From the NCBI GenBank assembly GCA_016295665.1, contig JAEDKS010000071.1:1-11141 (forward strand): a stretch of 11,141 nt of DNA, given 5' to 3'. Source of the DNA: Clostridia bacterium (GTDB taxonomy: Bacteria > Bacillota > Clostridia > Christensenellales > Aristaeellaceae). This document shows, piece by piece, positions 1-5,338 of this stretch. Position 1 is the stretch's first letter. The number at the start of each line of letters is the position of its first letter. The notes below the pieces were generated by a model. That model was not told the origin of the DNA, did no database searches, and worked only from the letters and a program-made list of their open reading frames with translations. The position numbers and the translations under genes are program-made.

Positions 1-14
1 TGTTTGCCTTTTTT
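1..14 (+). terminator. Possible 3' half of an upstream intrinsic terminator
   Basis: The window opens with TTTGCC followed directly by six T residues (positions 3-14). This has the form of the descending arm and U-tract of a rho-independent terminator. The matching ascending arm (expected GGCAAA) would lie just outside the window, so the call cannot be confirmed. If real, it would end transcription of the preceding head gene, probably portal or a minor head protein, and isolate the promoter that follows. Confidence 0.3.
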
Positions 15-25
15 CTCAAAACCCC

Positions 26-54
26 TTGCATGTCACAGCGAAATGTGCTATACT
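26..54 (+). promoter_or_regulatory. Sigma-70/sigma-A type promoter with extended -10
   Basis: A -35 box TTGCAT (26-31) is separated by exactly 17 bp from a -10 box TATACT (49-54), which is preceded by TGC (46-48), an extended -10 motif. Transcription would start near 61. The match is close to consensus and lies in the only AT-richer stretch of the window, so it is unlikely to be chance. It points toward the capsid operon, but a terminator at 120-154 lies between it and the first gene. Confidence 0.8.
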
Positions 55-97
55 GGTATCGTGGAAAAATAGGGCAAAGCGTTGCCCTGTTCCCCCT

Positions 98-131
98 CCA
101 TGCGCGGAGGGCTCCCCTGAACCATGCGCGG
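98..131 (+). repeat. 10-nt direct repeat CCATGCGCGG in the leader
   Basis: CCATGCGCGG occurs at 98-107 and again at 122-131. The second copy forms most of the ascending arm of the terminator; the first overlaps stem 2. Both copies can pair equally well with the descending arm (138-147), so two mutually exclusive folds are possible, one with a short loop and one with a loop of about 30 nt. Whether this is functional or chance cannot be told from one sequence. Confidence 0.6.
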
Positions 132-154
132 CTTGTGCCGGGCGTGGTTTTTTT
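120..154 (+). terminator. Strong rho-independent terminator before the scaffold gene
   Basis: The ascending arm is 120-132, the loop TTGT is 133-136 and the descending arm is 137-149. Twelve of 13 positions pair (one T-G wobble, one G-G mismatch). The arm runs straight into a tract of seven T residues (148-154). It lies only 30 bp upstream of the scaffold start codon, so it can end leader transcripts from the promoter at 26-54 as well as upstream transcripts. The capsid genes therefore need read-through or antitermination, since no second promoter is visible between 155 and 184. Confidence 0.85.
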
Positions 155-184
155 GTACCCCAATCGAAGAAGGAGTGAAGCAAC

Positions 185-790
185 ATGACCATGACACGAA
201 GGCAGCTCAAGGCGATGGGGCTGCCGCAGGAGACCATCGAGCAGCTGATTGCGCTGCACATGGAAACCGTGGACAGCCTGCGTCAGGAGCGGGACGCCTG
301 GCAGGAGGCCGCCGGTGAGCGGGACACCCTGCGGGACGAGCGCGACCGGCTGCTGGAGCAGGTGACGAACCTGGAGGCGGCGGCGGAGCAGCGGGACGCG
401 GTGCAGCAGGCCTTCGACACCTACCGCGCCGAGGTGGAGCGCCGGGAGCGCGCGTCTCTCACGGAGCAGACGCTCCGGGACGCGCTGCTGGCCCGGGGCG
501 CCAACGCGCTGGCGGTGCCGCTGCTGCTCAAGGCGGTGCCCCCGGAGGCCGCGCAGGTGGAGGACGGCAGGGTGACCAACGCCCAGGAGCTGGTGGAGGA
601 CGTGTACCGCACCTACGGCGCGTTCTTCTCCCGGCCCGAGCGGGTGGGCGTGCCCGTCCTCACGCCGCCCCTCTCCCCCGCGCCGCCCATGACCCGCGAG
701 GCACTGCAGGCCATGGAGGTGGAGGAAATCAACCGCAACTGGAACAGCCTGAAGGACACGCTCCTCCAGGTGCAGAGCGACCCGGCGTGA
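185..790 (+). CDS. Phage capsid scaffold protein, Gp20-like
   Basis: This 201-residue protein is predicted to act as the internal scaffold that guides coat assembly into a procapsid and is later removed. The N-terminal segment (residues 7-30, with LKAMGLPQETIEQLIALH) matches the pattern of the Gp20-like scaffold family. Residues 31-98 form a long, charged, heptad-like coiled coil. Residues 99-150 are more globular, a proline-rich linker follows (151-169), and a C-terminal helix (170-196, MTREALQAMEVEEI) ends the protein, where scaffolds of this kind usually contact the coat. The ATG at 185 has an AAGGAG site (170-175) 9 nt upstream. The major capsid gene follows after 119 bp. No maturation protease is visible, so one must be upstream or absent. 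The family assignment is by remembered pattern and synteny. Confidence 0.85.
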   Translation: MTMTRRQLKAMGLPQETIEQLIALHMETVDSLRQERDAWQEAAGERDTLRDERDRLLEQVTNLEAAAEQRDAVQQAFDTYRAEVERRERASLTEQTLRDALLARGANALAVPLLLKAVPPEAAQVEDGRVTNAQELVEDVYRTYGAFFSRPERVGVPVLTPPLSPAPPMTREALQAMEVEEINRNWNSLKDTLLQVQSDPA

Positions 791-909
791 CCCCGGAGCA
801 GCCCGCTCCCCGTCCCGCCCCCCGCGCCTTCGCGCGCATCATCTTCCCAACTACATCATCATCAACCCGTACGACCATGAAGCCCTGAGGGCGAAAGGAG
901 AAACAAATT

Positions 910-1716
910 ATGGCAGTTACCAATTTCATTCCCAAGGTCTGGAGTGCCCGTCTGCAGGAGAATCTGCACAAGGAGCTGGTGTTCGGCCGCCTGTGCAACC
1001 GCAACTGGGAGGGCGACATCGCCCAGTGCGGCGACACCGTGCACATCAACAACCTGGCGGACATCACCGTCCGCAGCTACACCCCCGGCGAGGATCTGGC
1101 GGAGCCCGAGCAGCTCTCCGGCACCGACACCACCCTGGTCATCGACCACGCGGCCTACTGCAACTTCTACATCAACGACGTGGACGCCGCCCAGGCCCGC
1201 GCCGACCTGATCGACGCCGCCATGCGCAACGCGGGCGTGAAGCTGGCGGAGGACACCGAGCAGTACATCCTCTCCGTCATCCGCGCCGGCGCGGGCACGA
1301 AGGCCTCCGGGGCCATCCCCGAGGGCGGCGTGTACCAGCTGATCGTGTCCATCAAGACCGCGCTGGACAAGCTGAACGTGCCCCGCACGGGCCGCAAGCT
1401 CATCATGCCCTCCACCCTGGAGGCGGAGCTGCTGCTGGACAGCCGCTTCATCACCGGCAACGGCGCCTTCTCCGAGGCGGTGCTGGCGGAGGGCTCCGTG
1501 GCCCGGGCGGCGGGCTTCGACATCTACATCAGCAACGACCTGAACAACGAGCTGGTCGCCATGACCGAGGAGGGCGTCACCTTCGCCCAGCAGATCGCCA
1601 GCATGGAGGCCTACCGCCGCGAGAAGGGCTTCGATGACGGCATCAAGGCCCTGAGCCTGTGCGGCGCGAAAGTGATCGTGCCCGCCTGCGTCTACCTGCA
1701 CACCATCACCGCCTGA
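910..1716 (+). CDS. Major capsid protein, P22-coat-like HK97 fold
   Basis: This 268-residue protein is the likely shell subunit. The start IPKVWSARLQENLHKELVF (residues 7-25), then CNRNWEGDI and GDTVHINNLADITVRSY (41-57), is the typical opening of P22-coat-type capsid proteins of Firmicutes and Actinobacteria siphophages. There the N-arm leads into a GDTV beta-turn element. The segment NDVDAAQARADLIDAAMRNAG (89-109) corresponds to the long spine helix. No N-terminal delta-domain or processing site is obvious, consistent with use of a separate scaffold. The start has AAAGGAG (894-900) 9 nt upstream. The preceding gap (791-909) contains a small GGAGC/GCTCC stem (795-809) and a CGCG stem (823-834), neither followed by a T-tract. 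The protein is short for the family but otherwise appears complete. Confidence 0.9.
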   Translation: MAVTNFIPKVWSARLQENLHKELVFGRLCNRNWEGDIAQCGDTVHINNLADITVRSYTPGEDLAEPEQLSGTDTTLVIDHAAYCNFYINDVDAAQARADLIDAAMRNAGVKLAEDTEQYILSVIRAGAGTKASGAIPEGGVYQLIVSIKTALDKLNVPRTGRKLIMPSTLEAELLLDSRFITGNGAFSEAVLAEGSVARAAGFDIYISNDLNNELVAMTEEGVTFAQQIASMEAYRREKGFDDGIKALSLCGAKVIVPACVYLHTITA

Positions 1717-1735
1717 CGATGACCTGGCGGGAGCC

Positions 1736-1760
1736 GGGGGCGCCTGACGCGGGCGCTCCC
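1736..1760 (+). other. GC-rich stem-loop after the capsid gene, no T-tract
   Basis: GGGGGCGCC (1736-1744) pairs with GGCGCTCCC (1752-1760) over 9 bp including one G-T wobble, around a 7-nt loop. No T-run follows; the next element is the AAAGGAGG site of the adaptor gene (1770-1777). It is more likely an mRNA-stabilising or processing element for the abundant capsid transcript than a terminator. Confidence 0.5.
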
Positions 1761-1785
1761 GCTCCCCCGAAAGGAGGATTGTTCT

Positions 1786-2232
1786 ATGAAGGTTACCATT
1801 GCCGACGTAATGGCGGAGGTGCGCAACTACTTCCAGGAGGCCCCCTCGCTGGAGGAATGCACGATGAAGGGGGGCGTGCTGGAGTGCGGCGTGGTGCTGG
1901 AGAGCGGGCAGTGGGTGGCGCTGTCCGGCTCCGTGCACAACAACGGCGTCTTTCAGCTGGACGAGAACGGCGCCATTCCCGGCGCGCAGGACGAAAGGTG
2001 GTGCGGGTACCTCTGGCTGCTGTTCCCGCCCGAATCGTTCCTGAAGCTGTGCCGGGAGATCGACGAATGGGTGCAGGCGCATCCCGACGCCTCCCTGTGC
2101 CGGGAGAGCTTCGGCGCCTACAGCTACGAGCAGGCCCGCACTTCCTGCGGCCTCGCCGTGCGCTGGCAGGACGTGTTCCGCTCCGAGCTGCTGCCCTACC
2201 GCCGGCTCTACGCGGGGGTGAGGCTGACTTGA
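1786..2232 (+). CDS. Head-tail adaptor (gp6-like connector)
   Basis: This 148-residue protein probably binds under the portal as the first connector ring. The layout resembles the adaptor of many Firmicutes siphophages: an N-terminal helix (VADVMAEVRNYF-type, residues 4-16), a small beta segment with GQWVALSGSVHNNGVFQ (41-57), then WLLFPPESFLKLCREIDEW (77-95), and the signature ESFGAYSY (107-114) followed by a C-terminal W-x-D-V-F helix. AAAGGAGG (1770-1777) lies 8 nt before the ATG. The stop codon overlaps the TTG start of the next gene. The assignment rests on this remembered motif order and on position between capsid and head closure genes; the exact structural role is inferred. Confidence 0.75.
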   Translation: MKVTIADVMAEVRNYFQEAPSLEECTMKGGVLECGVVLESGQWVALSGSVHNNGVFQLDENGAIPGAQDERWCGYLWLLFPPESFLKLCREIDEWVQAHPDASLCRESFGAYSYEQARTSCGLAVRWQDVFRSELLPYRRLYAGVRLT

Positions 2233-2573
2233 TCTCGGATTTCTGGGAGGACTTTCTGCTGCTGCGCCGCGAGGAGGAGCCCGACGGGCTGGGCGGCGTG
2301 GTCAGCTCCTGGTCGGAGGAGGTGTTCTTTCTGGGCGGCCTGACCACGACCCGCACCGTTTCCGTCCGCCCCGCCGGGGTGCCCATGGCGCTGGTCACCC
2401 GGGTGCTCACCCACGAGCCCGGCGTGATTCTCCACCCGCAGGATCGGGTCAGGCGCGTGCGGGACGGCGCGATCTGGCAGGTGCTGGGCGACTCGCGGGA
2501 GGACATGGCCCCCGCCCGCTGCCGTCAGCCCTTCGCCCAGGTGCCCGTGGAAAGGCTGGTGGAGGCCGGATGA
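2229..2573 (+). CDS. Head closure / head-tail joining protein (TTG start)
   Basis: This 114-residue protein likely closes the head beneath the adaptor ring, similar in place to SPP1 gp16. It begins (M)ISDFWEDFLLL and contains PDGLGGVVSSW (residues 18-28), a small beta-barrel type protein ending in FAQVPVERLVEAG. The pattern S-D-F-W, then T/PDG-GG-W, then a late R-V-x-DG segment is shared by head closure proteins next to this adaptor type. The open frame extends far upstream, but that part overlaps the capsid and adaptor genes. TTG at 2229 is chosen because it gives a TTGA start/stop overlap with the adaptor stop, has a GGGTGAGG-like site just upstream, and restores the expected protein length; the first internal ATG would remove nearly half the protein. 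Confidence 0.75.
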   Translation: MISDFWEDFLLLRREEEPDGLGGVVSSWSEEVFFLGGLTTTRTVSVRPAGVPMALVTRVLTHEPGVILHPQDRVRRVRDGAIWQVLGDSREDMAPARCRQPFAQVPVERLVEAG

Positions 2574-2947
2574 AGGCGCTTCGACAGGCGCTGCAGACCT
2601 TCTGGTCGCAGCTGGGGCTTCCGGTGCGGGCGGCGGGGCAGCTGCCCCCGGGCACGAAAATGCCCTGCATCGTATGGGACATGACGCCCGCCGGCCTCCC
2701 GGACGTGCTGGACGTGACCGCCACCTGCTGGTTCCGGGAGAATCATGGGGCCTGCGCCGACATGCTCAGCCGCATGCGCGCCCTGCTGCCGGAGGGCGGG
2801 CTGCTGCTCCGCTTTCCCGGCGGCATGGCGGTGTGCTTCCGGGGCGCGTCGGAGCGGGCCGAGGACAGACAGGATGCCCGGCTGTGCGGCGCCACGCTGC
2901 ACATGGAGGTGCATCTGTACGCAGAGGAGGAATTGGACGAATGCTGA
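2570..2947 (+). CDS. Tail completion / tail terminator protein
   Basis: This 125-residue protein has the size and features of the tail terminator that caps the tube and joins it to the head. An N-terminal helix (LRQALQTFWSQLG) leads to a mid-protein P-C-I-V-W-D strand (MPCIVWDMTP, residues 31-40), a segment TATCWFRENHGAC typical of the strand-helix transition, then GGMAVCFRG (about 84-92) and a final strand HMEVHLYAEEE. It starts with an ATGA overlap on the stop of the head closure gene and itself overlaps the tube gene by 7 nt. The family is recognised mainly by synteny (adaptor, closure, terminator, tube) and general pattern, so the precise name is less secure than the module. Confidence 0.7.
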   Translation: MKALRQALQTFWSQLGLPVRAAGQLPPGTKMPCIVWDMTPAGLPDVLDVTATCWFRENHGACADMLSRMRALLPEGGLLLRFPGGMAVCFRGASERAEDRQDARLCGATLHMEVHLYAEEELDEC

Positions 2948-3528
2948 CTGGCATGCACAGCGGCACCCCGGAGCGGCTTCAGCTGGGGGCCGGTGTCTTT
3001 CTGAAGGACTTTGACTTTGACGGCGCCACCGGGGCCGCCGACCTGGTCGCCCGGGCCGAGGAGGCCGTGCGCACGGGGCGCGGCCTGCTGGGCGCCACCC
3101 GGGGCGGGGGCAGCTTCATCTGCCGCCCCCTGCTCCGCTCGCTGGAGGCGGACGGCGTCCGCACGCCCTTCGTGGGCAGCACGGTGATCGACGGCTGGGA
3201 CGTGCGCCTGACCGGCACGCTGCTGGAGATCACCCCCGAGAACTTCGCCCGGGCTCTGGTCTGCGCCGACGTGACCGCCACCGGCGGCGTGACGGTGGTG
3301 CAGGCCCGCGAGGCGCTGACCGAGGCGGACTACCTGCCCCGCATCTGCTGGATCGGCAGCACGTCCCGGGGCGCGGTGCTCATTGAGCTGACGGGCGTTT
3401 TGAACGTGAAGGGTGCCGCCTTCACCTTCCGCGACCGGGGCGAGGGCGAGCTGCCCTTCGAGTTCCGGGCCCACGCCGTGGAGCCCGGGCAGGACACCGC
3501 CCCCTTCCGCATCGTGTTCTTCTCCTGA
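2941..3528 (+). CDS. Major tail tube protein
   Basis: This 195-residue protein is the probable building block of the tail tube. It shows the features of tube proteins in Firmicutes siphophages: ERLQLGAGVFLKDFDFD near the N-terminus, GATRGGGSF with a following EADG and FVGS, the strand WDVRLTGTLLEITPEN, the motif CWIG near the middle, and a final TFRDRGEGELPFEFRAHA ending in PFRIVFFS. The ATG at 2941 is supported by AGAGGAGG (2923-2930) and by a 7-nt overlap with the preceding stop; a second in-frame ATG five codons in is less likely because it is poorly placed for that site. It is followed by two GC-rich stem-loops. No sheath gene is present, so the tail is non-contractile. Confidence 0.85.
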   Translation: MLTGMHSGTPERLQLGAGVFLKDFDFDGATGAADLVARAEEAVRTGRGLLGATRGGGSFICRPLLRSLEADGVRTPFVGSTVIDGWDVRLTGTLLEITPENFARALVCADVTATGGVTVVQAREALTEADYLPRICWIGSTSRGAVLIELTGVLNVKGAAFTFRDRGEGELPFEFRAHAVEPGQDTAPFRIVFFS

Positions 3529-3536
3529 TCCCCTGC

Positions 3537-3557
3537 CCCGCGCCCGGGCGGCGCGGG
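3537..3557 (+). other. GC-rich stem-loop after the tail tube gene
   Basis: CCCGCGCC (3537-3544) pairs perfectly with GGCGCGGG (3550-3557) around a 5-nt loop, 8 nt after the tube stop codon. The following bases are CAAATCG, so there is no U-tract and efficient intrinsic termination is unlikely. A role in transcript stability or in separating expression of tube and chaperone is an inference. Confidence 0.55.
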
Positions 3558-3584
3558 CAAATCGCATCCATCCCCATGAACCAC

Positions 3585-3599
3585 CCCGGCAACGCCGGG
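3585..3599 (+). other. Second short stem-loop before the chaperone gene
   Basis: CCCGGC (3585-3590) pairs with GCCGGG (3594-3599) around a 3-nt loop AAC. It lies 15 bp upstream of the TAAGGAGG ribosome binding site (3614-3621) of the chaperone gene and has no T-tract. Together with the stem at 3537-3557 it fills the 102-bp gap between tube and chaperone. Confidence 0.45.
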
Positions 3600-3630
3600 C
3601 ACACAGACGAACATAAGGAGGAAATCAACC

Positions 3631-4260
3631 ATGGCAAAACTGAACGAAATGACCACTGAGCAGCTGGTGCACACCCTCTGTGAGCTGACCCCGCCCCTGT
3701 GCAGGATTCTGAACGACCCCCGGACGCAGAAGGCCCTCGACCGGCTGCTGGACCGCGACCTGAGCGAGGTGTCCCTGACGAAGGCCTGGGCCCGGGTGCT
3801 GGAGTGCCTGGTGCCCACGCTGCTGGGCACCCACTGGGAGGACATGTGCCAGATCACCGGCATCCTGACGGGGCTGACCCCCGAGCAGGTCTCCGCCGGC
3901 AGCAGCACGGACATCATGGCGGCCCTGCGGATGTGCTGGACGGAGGACATCTGGGATTTTTTCGTCCTCTGCCGCATCTGGGGACAGGATGCGGTGCTGT
4001 GCGCGGTGAGCGGCCTGACCCATCCGGTGACCATGGACGCCCTGTCGGCGCTGCTCTACCGGCAGGCGAGGGACGAGATGCGCGCTGACTTCGAGGCGCA
4101 GATGCTCTGGGAGCTGGCCTCGGCCCACCGGGGCAAGGAGGGCAACGTGCTGGACTTCCCCGACTGGCAGAGCCATTCCGCCATCCACCACCCCCACTGC
4201 AGCGCCCGCTCTGTGCGCAACATGGTGGTGCGCCTGCTGCGGGAGGTGAGGCCCGAGTGA
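3631..4260 (+). CDS. Tail assembly chaperone (fused long form)
   Basis: The first ~112 residues fit the tail assembly chaperones that follow the tube gene in Firmicutes siphophages: LNEMTTEQLVHTLCELTPPL (4-23), a helical middle with VPTLLGTHWEDMCQITGILTG (61-81), TPEQVSAG, and a terminal L-x-D-F-F-like element (WDFF, 108-111). These proteins coat the tape measure during tube assembly. Most phages make a long form by -1 frameshifting; here the zero frame simply continues for another ~95 residues of good coding sequence (strong GC third-position bias) containing LLYRQARDEMRADFEAQ and NVLDFPDW. I do not recognise this extension. The DFF codons form a T TTT TTC slippery heptamer, described separately. 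The ATG has TAAGGAGG (3614-3621) 9 nt upstream. The stop overlaps the next gene as GTGA. Confidence 0.75.
   Translation: MAKLNEMTTEQLVHTLCELTPPLCRILNDPRTQKALDRLLDRDLSEVSLTKAWARVLECLVPTLLGTHWEDMCQITGILTGLTPEQVSAGSSTDIMAALRMCWTEDIWDFFVLCRIWGQDAVLCAVSGLTHPVTMDALSALLYRQARDEMRADFEAQMLWELASAHRGKEGNVLDFPDWQSHSAIHHPHCSARSVRNMVVRLLREVRPE
3942..3994 (+). promoter_or_regulatory. Candidate -1 ribosomal frameshift cassette in the chaperone gene
   Basis: Three elements line up. A Shine-Dalgarno-like GGAGG (3942-3946) ends 10 nt before a heptamer T TTT TTC (3957-3963) that is in the X XXY YYZ phase relative to the reading frame. A perfect 7-bp stem CCGCATC/GATGCGG (3972-3978 with 3988-3994, 9-nt loop) starts 8 nt after the heptamer. 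This is the same order and similar spacing as the dnaX cassette of E. coli. Slippage would add 41 residues (starting RPLPHLG) and end at the TGA at 4086-4088, giving 152 residues instead of 209. Function is inferred. Confidence 0.5.
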
Positions 4261-4550
4261 GCCGGCAGATGACCCTCAGGCAGAGCCTGGAGCGGGCGCA
4301 GGAGGCGCTGCGCCGCATGCAGGCCCATCTGGAGGCCCTGTCCTTTGCCGACAGCGGCCTGTATCCCCCGGACACGGGCCTGCCCTCCGGGGCGCTCTCC
4401 GAGGTGGACAGCGCCCCCGCCGTCCCCGGGGCCGCCGACGCGCTCCCCTCCGCCCCCGCTTTGGACGGGGAGGCCGTGGGGCGGCTGGTGACCCGGACGG
4501 TCAACGATGAGATCGGGCGCGCCGCCCGCAGGAGGCGATACACCGGATGA
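4257..4550 (+). CDS. Small protein of unknown function in the tape-measure position
   Basis: This 97-residue protein starts at GTG (4257), overlapping the chaperone stop as GTGA, with GGGAGGTGAG (4241-4250) upstream; an ATG at 4269 is an alternative start. It has three parts: an amphipathic N-terminal helix (residues 5-30, LRQSLERAQEALRRMQAHLEAL), a Pro/Ala/Ser/Gly-rich spacer (about 31-70), and a C-terminal helix (71-97) ending in a basic RAARRRRYTG. No signal peptide or membrane segment is seen. Between chaperone and Dit one expects a tape measure protein of many hundred residues. This protein could be a remnant of one after internal deletion, a very short ruler, or a second small assembly factor. 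I do not recognise the family. Confidence 0.7.
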   Translation: MSRQMTLRQSLERAQEALRRMQAHLEALSFADSGLYPPDTGLPSGALSEVDSAPAVPGAADALPSAPALDGEAVGRLVTRTVNDEIGRAARRRRYTG

Positions 4551-5338
4551 GAACCCGCTTTGACTGTCACCTGGACGGGGAGGCCCTGTCCGGCGGTGAC
4601 ACCTGCGTGGCGGTGGAGGATCTGCTGGAGCGCGCACCGGAGATGACCTGGGCCACCGCCCGCCCCGCCCGGGGGCAGGGCACCCTGCTGCTGGGACAGC
4701 GCCGGGCCGCCCGGCAGGTGCGCGTCCGCTTCGCCCTGCGCGACCGCAGCCCCGCTCGCCGGGGCGAGGCCATGGAGGCCGTGCAGCGCTGGAGCCGGGG
4801 TACCCGTCTGGAGCTTTCCACCCGGCCCGGGCGCTTCCTGACCGTGCGCTGCACCGCCCTGCCGGACGTGGAGAGCGCCCTGCGGTGGGGCGACGCACTG
4901 GAGATGACCTTCACCGCCTGGGAGGTGCCCTTCTGGCAGGACATCCGCCCCAGCCGCACCTCCCTCGCCGGCAACGGGGCGGTGACGGGCACCCTCTACG
5001 CCCCCGGCACCGCCGAGGAGGCGCCGGTGAGCGCCCATGTCACGAACGTCTCGGACAGCCCCTGTGACGCGGTGACCCTCCTGTCCGGGGACACCCGCTT
5101 CACCCTGACCGGCCTGGCCCTGGCCCCCGGCGAGACGCTCACGGCGGACACGGACGCGCTGGATCGGCTGTCCCTGCGCGTTGTGGGCACGGACGGCACG
5201 GCCCGGTCGGTCATGGCCTGCCGCACCGCGGACAGCAGCGACGCGCTGCTGCTGCCCTGCGGGGGCCGGGGCAGCGTGGGCGTGACCATGAGCGCCGCCT
5301 TCGAGGCGGAGATGCGCGTGAGGGGGCGATGGCTGTGA
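4547..5338 (+). CDS. Distal tail protein, Dit-like
   Basis: This 263-residue protein probably forms the ring at the end of the tube on which the hub and fibre assemble. Residues 1-135 have the form of a Dit N-terminal domain: RFDCHLDGEAL opening, RQVRVRFALRDRSPARRGEAMEAVQRW (56-82), a beta segment with LTVRCTALPDVE, then LEMTFTAWEVPFWQD (118-132), the characteristic A-x-x-P-x-W type strand. Residues 140-263 are a second beta-rich domain, probably galectin-like as in other Dit proteins. It begins as an ATGA overlap on the preceding gene with AGGAGG (4530-4535) upstream, and its end overlaps the hub gene by 10 nt. The assignment rests on size, pattern and position before the hub. Confidence 0.7.
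   Translation: MRTRFDCHLDGEALSGGDTCVAVEDLLERAPEMTWATARPARGQGTLLLGQRRAARQVRVRFALRDRSPARRGEAMEAVQRWSRGTRLELSTRPGRFLTVRCTALPDVESALRWGDALEMTFTAWEVPFWQDIRPSRTSLAGNGAVTGTLYAPGTAEEAPVSAHVTNVSDSPCDAVTLLSGDTRFTLTGLALAPGETLTADTDALDRLSLRVVGTDGTARSVMACRTADSSDALLLPCGGRGSVGVTMSAAFEAEMRVRGRWL

Larger units (their letters stand above)
61..154 (+). ncRNA. Structured leader or small RNA upstream of the capsid operon
   Basis: A transcript from the promoter at 26-54 would be about 94 nt long and almost entirely folded. Stem 1 is GGGCAA/TTGCCC (72-77 with 82-87, loop AGCG). Stem 2 is CCCTCC/GGAGGG (94-99 with 106-111, 6-nt loop). Stem 3 is the terminator (120-149). No convincing leader peptide exists: the only short ORF, MRGGLP from 100 to 120, lacks a Shine-Dalgarno sequence. 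The element could be a free small RNA, an attenuator sensing a factor, or a cis-acting antitermination element comparable in layout to the two-stem put RNA of phage HK022. I do not recognise it as a named RNA family. The end points are predicted. Confidence 0.55.

Noticed and set aside
100..120. A six-codon leader peptide (MRGGLP) in the structured leader
   Set aside because: It has no Shine-Dalgarno sequence, its start is in the stem 2 loop, and it has no run of regulatory codons.
124..318. An ORF starting in the terminator and running into the scaffold gene
   Set aside because: It has no ribosome binding site, lies out of frame with the scaffold gene and starts within a terminator stem.
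834..909. A possible degenerate coding segment (reading NYIIINPYDHEALRAKGE) between scaffold and capsid genes
   Set aside because: It has no start codon or ribosome binding site and no recognisable family; it contains the capsid Shine-Dalgarno and is best read as intergenic.
993..1637. A + strand open frame inside the capsid gene
   Set aside because: It is an out-of-frame shadow rich in His/Arg/Gly/Pro; the capsid frame has clear motifs.
862..2082. A 406-codon minus-strand open frame opposite the capsid and adaptor genes
   Set aside because: It has low-complexity composition, no ribosome binding site, and lies entirely across well-supported + strand genes.
1659..2228. A long upstream extension of the head closure reading frame
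   Set aside because: It overlaps the capsid and adaptor genes, is Arg/Gly-rich without motifs, and the TTG at 2229 gives the expected length and coupling.
3972..4000. An H-type pseudoknot extending the frameshift stem (ACAG 3984-3987 with CTGT 3997-4000)
   Set aside because: The second connecting loop would be only 2 nt across a 7-bp stem, which is sterically doubtful; only the simple stem is claimed.
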